This document shows, in pieces, positions 15,772 to 21,998 of a stretch of 21,998 nucleotides of DNA. Numbering within the stretch: position 1 is the stretch's first letter; each line of letters opens with the position of its first letter. This DNA comes from an uncultured Oscillospiraceae bacterium (GTDB taxonomy: Bacteria > Bacillota > Clostridia > Oscillospirales > Ruminococcaceae): contig CAKSPU010000037.1 of the NCBI GenBank assembly GCA_934486875.1, positions 1-21,998 of the forward strand, written 5' to 3'. The notes below the pieces were generated by a model. The model ran no database searches, was not told where the DNA came from, and saw nothing but the letters and a program-made list of their open reading frames with translations. Position numbers and translations under genes: made by a program.

Positions 15772-17427
15772 TTATATATCAACTGCAATAAATTTTGCCG
15801 GAACAGGACTTCTTTCCAGATCTTTTCCACCAAAAAACAACCCGCTGTTATGAGCGTTAAGTATTATCATCATCGGGAGAGATGAACAGCACCACATATA
15901 TCTCTGCCATTCGGGTACAGACCTGAGATGTTCGGGCAGCTTGACAGGGTCATTCATAAGCCGCATAAATTCTTTTTCAAAGCTGTCTGAAATGATATTA
16001 TCGTACTTTTCCGAAAGTCTGTAAAGCTCCCAACGGTCAGCCATTCCGATAACGGGGACCGCATTTATGACCTGACCGTTATTATTTCTTTCAAGAAATC
16101 CCATTCTGATAAGACCGTCTGTGTTTTCAAAGCAGTGGGTATTTATTATGGGCAGGTCATCTTCCTTACCCTTATGAAGTGCATAAAGCATTTTTACGAC
16201 ATCAATACCGTCCATTCTGAACGGTAGATTGCCGTCGCCGCCGTAACCGCTGTGAGTTTTGCCCAAGTCACAGTCATATTCGCAGGAAGCTATGGCTTTT
16301 GCACCGCAGTAATTGTCAAGCTGCTGAACCGATTCTCCGCTTATTGAATATTTATGATATTCTTTTTTCCAGTCATATGAGCTCGGATACCTGTTTCCCA
16401 TAGCAAACCATTTGCCGCCGTTTTTTCTGTCGGGATAGTTTTCAAAGGAAATAATACCCGAAACTTTATTTCTTACATTGTTTACGGCATTCTGAACAGT
16501 CCTCACCGCAAAAAAGCTGTCCAGCTTTTCCTGCTGAGATGATGAGAGCTTACAATATAAATCCGTCTGCCTGAGCTCGTCAAAACCGTTGTCAACTATT
16601 TCCCATACCCCTTTATAGCATTTATCCGCTATTTCTCTTTCAAGCCTGTTGTTTGCAGTCCTGTCCTTCTCGGTATAGATTATGAAGTCTGTATATACCT
16701 TGTCTGAGACACGCTTCATAAGCTCACCTGTTACAAGCTTGTCAACTATTGGCTCAATATAAGTTGTGGAAATCCCGATAGCCTTTGCAAGCTCGGGGAC
16801 AGTCACAGGCTTTTCGTATGCCAGTATGAGCAGATTCATTTCTATCCTGTTATTTCCCACAAGAGAAAAAGGCTCATTGTTAAGACCGCTTTTTCCGCTG
16901 TTGCACAGCCAGAGCTGCTCAGGTTCATAGCTTTGCTTAGTATAATTTTCCATATCAAATTCCTTTCTGATATGCTTTCTTCCTGTATCAAGACGGGATT
17001 TTACAGTATTTTCGGGAATACCGAGGGCATCGGCGATCTGTCTGATGCTTTCGTTGTGCATATAATACCGCACCATTACCTGTCTGTAAAGACTTACAAG
17101 ACTGCTGAGTGAGCGGCGTATATTTTCCGCTGCCTCAGAGCTTTCTATCTTGTCCCATACAGCATTATTTTCGGGAATATCCTCTATCACATCGAAGCTC
17201 ACAAGCGGCTTGCGGTATTTGCGTCTCAGCATATCATAATATCTGCGGTTCAGAACAGTCATAAGCCAGCCTTTGGGGTCACTGATCTCCTTTTTCTGCT
17301 CTATTGCCGCAAGTGCTGCTATTAATGTATCCTGAACCAGATCCTCTGCATCTGTGATATTCTCTGTTTTGTAAATTGCCGCACTGAACAGAAGCTCGGC
17401 ATATTCTGTTAATTGATGTTTGTCCAT
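15772..17427 (-). CDS. ECF-type sigma-70 factor with winged-helix and long C-terminal extension
   Basis: The first 155 or so residues are an ECF sigma factor. Region 2 (about 10-75) includes DAEDLVQDTLIAAL and PKGWLMTVLNRRYYDMLRRK. Region 4 (about 103-155) has a helix-turn-helix in ESIRQIADALGIPENTVKSR. Classic ECF factors stop near 190 residues; this one has 551. Residues 193-245 look like a winged helix (NLLILAYEKPVTVPELAKAI, then IVDKLVTGELMKRV), and about 300 further residues follow with no membrane segment and many aromatic residues and cysteines (Cys374, 382, 386). I do not recognise that part. No anti-sigma gene is adjacent, so the extension may regulate the factor itself, perhaps by binding a ligand; that is an inference. 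The ATG has AAGGAG about 7 bases upstream and a good sigma-A promoter. It lies between gpsA and spoIIIA, against both. Confidence 0.88.
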   Translation of the reverse strand: MDKHQLTEYAELLFSAAIYKTENITDAEDLVQDTLIAALAAIEQKKEISDPKGWLMTVLNRRYYDMLRRKYRKPLVSFDVIEDIPENNAVWDKIESSEAAENIRRSLSSLVSLYRQVMVRYYMHNESIRQIADALGIPENTVKSRLDTGRKHIRKEFDMENYTKQSYEPEQLWLCNSGKSGLNNEPFSLVGNNRIEMNLLILAYEKPVTVPELAKAIGISTTYIEPIVDKLVTGELMKRVSDKVYTDFIIYTEKDRTANNRLEREIADKCYKGVWEIVDNGFDELRQTDLYCKLSSSQQEKLDSFFAVRTVQNAVNNVRNKVSGIISFENYPDRKNGGKWFAMGNRYPSSYDWKKEYHKYSISGESVQQLDNYCGAKAIASCEYDCDLGKTHSGYGGDGNLPFRMDGIDVVKMLYALHKGKEDDLPIINTHCFENTDGLIRMGFLERNNNGQVINAVPVIGMADRWELYRLSEKYDNIISDSFEKEFMRLMNDPVKLPEHLRSVPEWQRYMWCCSSLPMMIILNAHNSGLFFGGKDLERSPVPAKFIAVDI

Positions 17428-17442
17428 AATGAACTCCTTGTT

Positions 17443-17454
17443 TGAAAGCTTTCA
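17443..17454. promoter_or_regulatory. 12-bp palindrome in the sigma factor leader
   Basis: TGAAAGCTTTCA is a perfect palindrome between the sigma gene promoter and its Shine-Dalgarno. It could be an operator. A 12-bp palindrome is expected a few times by chance in a window this size, so support is weak. Confidence 0.25.
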
Positions 17455-17513
17455 CTTATACAGTCGCATATCATAATGCAAGGTTTGGTGATTTTGAAAA
17501 AATCCGTTAAATT

Positions 17514-17542
17514 ATTTTATAACAGATAAATCATAATGTCAA
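17514..17542 (-). promoter_or_regulatory. Sigma-A type promoter for the extended sigma factor gene
   Basis: On the minus strand TTGACA (17537-17542) is followed after 17 bases by TAAAAT (17514-17519); an overlapping TATAAA gives a 15-base alternative. The promoter points to the vegetative sigma factor, not to self-activation. It lies in the gap before spoIIIAA. Confidence 0.7.
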
Positions 17543-17619
17543 TAGCATATTATTTTAAGAATAAAAAGAACCTTGTCCGAATAGAATGTACAAACAAGGA
17601 AAGGACGGGGAAGCTTAAA

Positions 17620-18543
17620 ATGACGGCAGTATCAAATGTTCTGAGATATTTTTCACCGCACATAGCAAAAGCCTTGTCGGCGGTAAACGGGAATATCAGC
17701 GAAATACGGCTTCGTGCGGGGGAACCCCTTGCCGTGACGCTTTCCGATAAATACGCATACATCACCGAAAGCGGCACATTTGCATCAACACCCGAAAAGG
17801 CGCTTCGTGTCACGATAGAGGACATACGCCACTGCTTTGAAGCGGTCTGCCGATATTCCGTACACAGCTGCCAGAATCAGATAAACAGCGGCTTTGTAAC
17901 GGTTTCAGGCGGTCACAGAGCAGGCTTCTGCGGAACGGCAGTTTATTCATCATCGGGGAAAATCGAAAATCTGAAATACATAAACGGCATAAATTTCAGG
18001 ATAGCGGGAGAGGTCATCGGCGCAGCAGATGAAATTATGTCTGCGATTATGCAAAGCGGTCTGAAAAGTGTTATCATATTCGGAGCACCCTGTTCGGGAA
18101 AGACAACTGTGCTGCGAGACCTTTGCCGTCAGGTGGGGGACAGGTTCCCCGTATCACTCATTGATGAGCGGTTCGAAATAGCTTCCGTCAGCGGAGGCAA
18201 TCACAATAATCACGTGGGTGCAAACACGGATGTATTCAGCGGATTTTCAAAATCCGACGGTATAGCCACAGCGGTAAGAGTGATGTCCCCGAGAATGATA
18301 TTCTGCGATGAGATAGGTGCTGATGCCGATATTGCGACACTTAAAAGGGCTTGGATAAGCGGAGTGAAGATCGGCGCAACTATGCACAGCGGCAATGTCA
18401 GAGAGCTTATAAGCAGCAGTGTTTATCCGCTTATTTACTGCAAAGCCATTGAATATGCGGCTTTTGTTCAGGACAGGCAGATCAGGCGGATATACAGGTC
18501 TGAGGAGCTTATAAATCTGAAAGAGGGCGGTGAGGCAAAATGA
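17620..18543 (+). CDS. spoIIIAA: Stage III sporulation protein AA (secretion-type ATPase)
   Basis: SpoIIIAA is the mother-cell ATPase of the SpoIIIA-SpoIIQ channel that keeps the engulfed forespore active; it resembles type II/IV secretion ATPases. The Walker A motif is GAPCSGKT (155-162) and Walker B is MIFCDE (226-231). Also visible are LIDERFEIAS and the RLRAGEPLA region common to the family. The ATG at 17620 gives 307 residues, the same as the Bacillus subtilis protein; the frame runs back to 17536 but that part overlaps the divergent promoter and adds an atypical N-terminus. A GGGGAAG sequence 7 bases upstream can serve as binding site. Its stop overlaps the spoIIIAB start (ATGA). In Bacillus the operon is under sigma-E; I could not find a convincing sigma-E promoter here. 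Confidence 0.95.
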   Translation: MTAVSNVLRYFSPHIAKALSAVNGNISEIRLRAGEPLAVTLSDKYAYITESGTFASTPEKALRVTIEDIRHCFEAVCRYSVHSCQNQINSGFVTVSGGHRAGFCGTAVYSSSGKIENLKYINGINFRIAGEVIGAADEIMSAIMQSGLKSVIIFGAPCSGKTTVLRDLCRQVGDRFPVSLIDERFEIASVSGGNHNNHVGANTDVFSGFSKSDGIATAVRVMSPRMIFCDEIGADADIATLKRAWISGVKIGATMHSGNVRELISSSVYPLIYCKAIEYAAFVQDRQIRRIYRSEELINLKEGGEAK

Positions 18544-19061
18544 TAAGGCTTGTGGGTACAGTGTTTCTTCTGACTGCATCTGTGGCGGCAGGTTCATTTG
18601 CGGCGGAAGATTTGAAAATGCGTCTGAAAAAGCTTAAACAGCTGCGTATAATGCTTGAATCACTGAGACTTATGATACGCTATGAAGCTCTTGAAGTATC
18701 GGAAATTATCCGCAGACTTTCGGAAAACAGCGAGCTTTCACAGCTGAGCTTTATCGTATATTTGCAGAAATATGCAGCGGAGTGCTTTGAAAGCGGCGAA
18801 ATGACCTTTGATGAGCTTTGGGAAAAGGCATTATCGGAAAATTCGGGTGATCTGACGGCTGAGGACATATCCGTTATTTCAAGAACGGGCAGAATACTCG
18901 GTTCCTGCGACAGCGACGGTCAGCTCTGTACACTCACGGGGCTTTGCGATGAAACGGACAGGCTCATAAACGAGGCACGGGAGCAGTATCTTGCCAAAGG
19001 CAAGCTGTACAGAGCCCTTGGAGCCGTGGCAGGGGCATTCATTGCCATAATGCTTGTGTGA
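18540..19061 (+). CDS. spoIIIAB: Stage III sporulation protein AB
   Basis: Second gene of the operon, starting inside the spoIIIAA stop (ATGA, 4-base overlap), which suggests translational coupling. The 173-residue protein has hydrophobic segments at both ends (about 3-21 and 157-173) and a helical middle, including LKQLRIMLESLRLMIRYEAL, which is typical of SpoIIIAB. The family resembles GspF-like secretion platform proteins. It is expected in the mother-cell membrane of the forespore channel complex. Confidence 0.92.
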   Translation: MIRLVGTVFLLTASVAAGSFAAEDLKMRLKKLKQLRIMLESLRLMIRYEALEVSEIIRRLSENSELSQLSFIVYLQKYAAECFESGEMTFDELWEKALSENSGDLTAEDISVISRTGRILGSCDSDGQLCTLTGLCDETDRLINEAREQYLAKGKLYRALGAVAGAFIAIMLV

Positions 19062-19084
19062 TAAAGAAGGGACGATAAAAGAAA

Positions 19085-19279
19085 ATGGATATCGAGCTTA
19101 TTTTCAAGGTGGCAGGCGTTGGGATAATCGTGGCGGTGTTGAATATACTTCTCAAAAAGGCAGAACGGGACGAGCAGGCGCTTATGACCACCCTTGCGGG
19201 GCTTGTGGTGGTGCTTATGCTTATGATAAGCGAGATCGGCAATTTATTCGAGACTGTCCGTGAGACCTTCGGTATATAG
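19085..19279 (+). CDS. spoIIIAC: Stage III sporulation protein AC
   Basis: A 64-residue, two-helix membrane protein: hydrophobic segments at about 5-22 (IFKVAGVGIIVAVLN) and 33-48 (LMTTLAGLVVVLMLMI). Length, position and sequence match SpoIIIAC. It lies 23 bases after spoIIIAB with a weak AAGGGACG-like binding site, and spoIIIAD begins 2 bases after its stop. Confidence 0.93.
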   Translation: MDIELIFKVAGVGIIVAVLNILLKKAERDEQALMTTLAGLVVVLMLMISEIGNLFETVRETFGI

Positions 19280-19281
19280 CT

Positions 19282-19677
19282 ATGACGGCGGATAAGCTTA
19301 TTATCATTGCGGGGGTATGCATATTTGCCGCTGTAATGTGCCGTGTTTTTGACAACGGTGCAAAGGAGTACGGCGTGTTTATAAAAATCGCCGCAGCAGT
19401 GGTCATATCAGCCGCAGTTATCGGCTGTCTTGTGCCTGTGATAGAGCGGATAGAGGATATGTACAGCAGGATATCGGCAGATGAAACATATCTTACAATA
19501 ATGCTCAAAGGTCTTGGGATTTGCTGCCTTACCCAGCTTGCATCGGACATATGCCGTGACAGCGGTGAGGGAACTCTTGCTGTTCAGGCTGAAATGGCAG
19601 GAAAAACGGCGCTTCTGATACTTGCCCTGCCGCTGTTTGAAAAAACGGCAGGACTTGCCCTTGAACTTATATATTAA
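19282..19677 (+). CDS. spoIIIAD: Stage III sporulation protein AD
   Basis: A 131-residue membrane protein with hydrophobic segments near 5-20, 33-55, 77-92 and 108-128. It matches SpoIIIAD in size and position and is related to SpoIIIAC. Only 2 bases separate it from the spoIIIAC stop and it has no clear Shine-Dalgarno, so its translation probably depends on ribosomes finishing spoIIIAC. Confidence 0.92.
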   Translation: MTADKLIIIAGVCIFAAVMCRVFDNGAKEYGVFIKIAAAVVISAAVIGCLVPVIERIEDMYSRISADETYLTIMLKGLGICCLTQLASDICRDSGEGTLAVQAEMAGKTALLILALPLFEKTAGLALELIY

Positions 19678-19687
19678 AGGAAGAAAA

Positions 19688-20839
19688 ATGAGACGGTGTA
19701 TAAGATTTTTAACAGCATTTATCATCTCGCTGCTTATAGCGGTGTTTATATCTGAAAATGCTTCGGCAGAGGATATTTCTGTGGGAGAGCTGGCAGAGGA
19801 ATACGGCGTTGACAGCATTTCCGAAGCACTTCCGTATGATGCAGCGGATTTCCTTGAAGACAACGGCATTTCTCCCGATGACCCCGACAGCATCACCGCA
19901 CTTTCTCCGAAAACGGTCATATCATATATGCTCGAAAAGCTGAAACACAGCGCCGCAGCACCAATAAAGCTCCTTGGGCTGATACTTTCTGTAGTGATAC
20001 TTGGGGCTGCATCGGGTGCGGCTGCGGATTCTCTCGGGAACAAGGGCGGGACGGAGCTATACAGAGCTGTGGCGGTAATGGCAGCTGTTACGCTTACAGT
20101 CCCGTCTGTGGAAAGCTGCATAAAAAGCTGTGCTGAAACACTTGGAAACGGCAGTGAATTTATGCTCTGCTATGTTCCCATATTTGCGGGGATATCTGCG
20201 GCGGCAGGCAATGCGGCTTCATCGGTAAGCTACAACGCCATTGTTCTGATTATTGCGGAAGCGGCGGTAAGGCTCTCTTCCGACATACTTATGCCCGTGA
20301 TATCTGTCTGCACGGCAATGAGCATAATTGACGCTATCAATCCTTCATTCAGCCTTTCTTCCGTTACGGGGCTTTTGAAAAAAGCAGTGACCCTATTTCT
20401 TGGATTTGCAATGACCGTGTTTACGGGATTGCTGTCTATACAATCCATAGTCGGGGCATCTGCGGACACTCTCGGGGTAAAGGCGGCAAAATTTGTGGTA
20501 TCGAATTTTGTACCCGTTGTAGGCAGCGCCGTTGCGGACGCATATTCAACTATGCGGTCGGGGCTTGGACTTCTGAGAGGTGCGGCGGGAGCATTCGGCA
20601 TAATCGCACTGTGCGTAATGCTGCTGCCGCCTATACTTGAAACTCTGTGCCTTTACCTTGCACTGTCGGCAGGAGAAGTGGCGGCGGAAATGTTCGGGGT
20701 AAAGGAGCTGGGGGTGTTTTTTAAGGGCACTTCATCGCTGCTTTCGCTGGCGGCTGCTGTCCTTGCCTGCTTTGCGGTTATGTTTGTGATATCCACCGTT
20801 ATACTTATGGCGGCAGGTATGGGCGCTGTGAATGCATAA
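19688..20839 (+). CDS. spoIIIAE: Stage III sporulation protein AE
   Basis: The largest channel membrane protein of the operon. The chosen ATG at 19688 gives 383 residues and has AAAGGAAG just upstream; an earlier in-frame ATG at 19622 lies inside spoIIIAD and lacks a binding site. From this start there is a clear signal peptide (hydrophobic 7-21, likely cleavage after ASA at 27), then a polar extracytoplasmic stretch, then many hydrophobic segments (from about 92 to the C-terminus), as in known SpoIIIAE. It starts 10 bases after spoIIIAD. Confidence 0.94.
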   Translation: MRRCIRFLTAFIISLLIAVFISENASAEDISVGELAEEYGVDSISEALPYDAADFLEDNGISPDDPDSITALSPKTVISYMLEKLKHSAAAPIKLLGLILSVVILGAASGAAADSLGNKGGTELYRAVAVMAAVTLTVPSVESCIKSCAETLGNGSEFMLCYVPIFAGISAAAGNAASSVSYNAIVLIIAEAAVRLSSDILMPVISVCTAMSIIDAINPSFSLSSVTGLLKKAVTLFLGFAMTVFTGLLSIQSIVGASADTLGVKAAKFVVSNFVPVVGSAVADAYSTMRSGLGLLRGAAGAFGIIALCVMLLPPILETLCLYLALSAGEVAAEMFGVKELGVFFKGTSSLLSLAAAVLACFAVMFVISTVILMAAGMGAVNA

Positions 20840-20852
20840 AGGAGAAATGCTT

Positions 20853-21338
20853 ATGGATATGCTTTGCGCCTCGGCAGCATCTGCCTGTGTGCTGGGGATA
20901 ATTTTTTCGGTGCTCAAAAATATGGCTCCTTCGGAAAAATTTTCGGGGCAGATAAATATGATTTTCTCTCTTATACTTATCCTTGTTATAGCCTCACCAT
21001 TTGCGGATATACAGCTTGACAGCGATATCCTTGATTTTTCGGAGACCGTTCCCGATGACTATTCGGAAATTTATGACCGCCGGACAGAGAGACTTATAAG
21101 TGCGAATATCAGTGAGAAACTCGGAAATGAACTAGCATCACGTGGGATCGATCCGATAAAAATATCCGTAGATATAAATAATTCCGCAGACGGCAGCATA
21201 TCTATTACAGGAGCAGAGATTATTATTGAGGACAGCTCTCAGATCAAAGCGGCGGAAAAAGCAGCTGCACAGGCTCTCGGGATAGATATTTCATTCGTGA
21301 ATGTAAAATCGGAGGATACAGACAATGAATATTCCTGA
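20853..21338 (+). CDS. spoIIIAF: Stage III sporulation protein AF
   Basis: This 161-residue protein has two N-terminal hydrophobic segments (about 3-20 and 32-47) and a soluble C-terminal domain. In this family that domain is a ring-building motif, like those of type III secretion ring proteins. The ATG at 20853 was chosen because AAAGGAG ends 8 bases before it; in-frame ATGs at 20832 and 20847 are badly spaced, and 20832 would overlap spoIIIAE. Its end overlaps spoIIIAG by 14 bases. Confidence 0.92.
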   Translation: MDMLCASAASACVLGIIFSVLKNMAPSEKFSGQINMIFSLILILVIASPFADIQLDSDILDFSETVPDDYSEIYDRRTERLISANISEKLGNELASRGIDPIKISVDINNSADGSISITGAEIIIEDSSQIKAAEKAAAQALGIDISFVNVKSEDTDNEYS

Positions 21339-21846
21339 CAGATTAAAGGAACTTTACAGCAGGCTCACAGGCAGCAGAAAGGCAATGACCGCAGCTGCCG
21401 CAGTGGGCGTTGCGGGAATGCTTATGATACTTTTTTTCGGAGGTAGCAGAAATGAGGAACCAAGGGAAAACATCGTCACCGAACCTGCGTCAAACGTGTG
21501 GACAGACTACAGGTCGGACACCGAACGGCGGCTTGAAGAGCTTCTTTCCGCCATAGACGGGGTGGGCGATGTAAAGGTGATGATATCTTTCAGCTCAACG
21601 GAGGAATACATATACGCTCAGGCTGAAAAGGTAAACGGCGAAAAGACCGAAAGCGAATATGTTACGGTGAGAAACGGAAACAGCGAGGAAGCACTGTTGA
21701 AACAGGTCAATACTCCTGCCATAACAGGGGTTGCGGTAGTATGCGGCGGTGGAAAATCCGACAAGGTACGTGAAGAGATATACCGAACAGTAACGGCAGT
21801 TCTCGGAATACCCGCAGGCAGGATATACGTTGCCGCTATGGAATAA
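21325..21846 (+). CDS. spoIIIAG: Stage III sporulation protein AG
   Basis: SpoIIIAG forms the large ring of the forespore feeding channel in the space between mother cell and forespore. The 173-residue protein has a short cytoplasmic tail, one membrane segment (about 22-38, AAAAVGVAGMLMILFF) and a ring-building domain, with RLEELLSAIDGVGDVKVMI and ITGVAVVCGGG typical of the family. GGAGG lies 9 bases before the ATG, inside spoIIIAF; the genes overlap by 14 bases. Confidence 0.95.
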   Translation: MNIPDRLKELYSRLTGSRKAMTAAAAVGVAGMLMILFFGGSRNEEPRENIVTEPASNVWTDYRSDTERRLEELLSAIDGVGDVKVMISFSSTEEYIYAQAEKVNGEKTESEYVTVRNGNSEEALLKQVNTPAITGVAVVCGGGKSDKVREEIYRTVTAVLGIPAGRIYVAAME

Positions 21847-21873
21847 TTTTTTTATAAAACGGAGGAATCAGTT

Positions 21874-21998
21874 ATGCGCAAACCAAATCTTATTATCGGA
21901 AAAAAGCAGATAATCCTTGCAGGGCTCACACTTGTTCTCGGAATTGCAGTGTATATGAACTATGTGTTCTCCGAGGTGGGAGATGAGATAGCTGCAAA
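21874..21998 (+). CDS. spoIIIAH: Stage III sporulation protein AH, 3' end outside window
   Basis: The first 41 codons are visible: a short basic start (MRKPNLIIGKKQ), one membrane segment (IILAGLTLVLGIAVYM), then an acidic stretch. Position directly after spoIIIAG, a GGAGG Shine-Dalgarno 8 bases upstream and the bitopic topology support SpoIIIAH, which binds forespore SpoIIQ across the intermembrane space. The interacting domain is not in the window. Confidence 0.88.
   Translation, partial: MRKPNLIIGKKQIILAGLTLVLGIAVYMNYVFSEVGDEIAA

Noticed and set aside
17545..17567. GCATATT followed by AATAAAAA as a sigma-E promoter for spoIIIA
   Set aside because: The spacing of 8 bases is far too short and the -10 match is poor.
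17536..17619. 28-residue N-terminal extension of SpoIIIAA
   Set aside because: It overlaps the divergent sigma promoter, and the start at 17620 gives exactly the usual family length.
1..21998. CRISPR arrays, tRNA or rRNA genes, insertion sequences with terminal repeats
   Set aside because: I scanned for regular direct repeats, tRNA-like arms and transposase motifs and found none besides the serine recombinase.

Overview
The window looks like a chromosomal segment of an anaerobic, low-to-mid GC Firmicute of class Clostridia, most likely a Ruminococcus-like member of the Oscillospiraceae. The reasons are a complete stage III sporulation (spoIIIA) operon, a single-chain clostridial-type PurL, the der-plsY-gpsA order, and strong Gram-positive Shine-Dalgarno sequences with sigma-A type promoters. 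The genus is an inference. I see no tRNA, rRNA or CRISPR array.

Layout. (1) 1-1398 is the 3' part of a large serine recombinase whose start lies outside the window. It marks one end of an integrated mobile element lying to the left, and a short open frame after it may be the 3' scrap of the gene or site it entered. (2) 1574-6630, minus strand, is an apparent mtaB-purL operon (tRNA methylthiotransferase, then purine synthesis). A bidirectional-looking terminator lies beyond purL. (3) 6631-6839 is a divergent promoter region, with mtaB leftward and a small HPr-like gene rightward. (4) 6840-9827 carries the HPr-like gene (its phosphoacceptor histidine is missing), a secreted D,D-carboxypeptidase-like protein with altered active-site motifs, and pgi. 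(5) 9982-11191 carries a small P-loop protein, a YceD (DUF177) protein under a perfect consensus promoter, and rpmF. (6) 11267-15705 is a tight run: PDZ/radical-SAM DUF512 protein, der, plsY, gpsA. (7) 15772-17427, minus strand, is an ECF-type sigma factor fused to a winged-helix-like segment and about 300 further residues. (8) 17620-21998 is spoIIIAA-AB-AC-AD-AE-AF-AG and the start of AH, closely packed or overlapping; the window ends inside spoIIIAH.

How they fit together. Most genes are housekeeping: purine synthesis, tRNA modification, glycolysis, ribosome parts and assembly, and phospholipid precursors (GpsA makes glycerol-3-phosphate, which PlsY acylates). spoIIIA encodes the mother-cell side of the forespore feeding channel. 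The least conventional elements are the extended sigma factor, the histidine-less HPr-like protein, the carboxypeptidase with changed motifs, and the uncharacterised radical-SAM protein beside der. I found no clear multi-gene system that is new; the extended sigma factor is the best candidate for undescribed biology.
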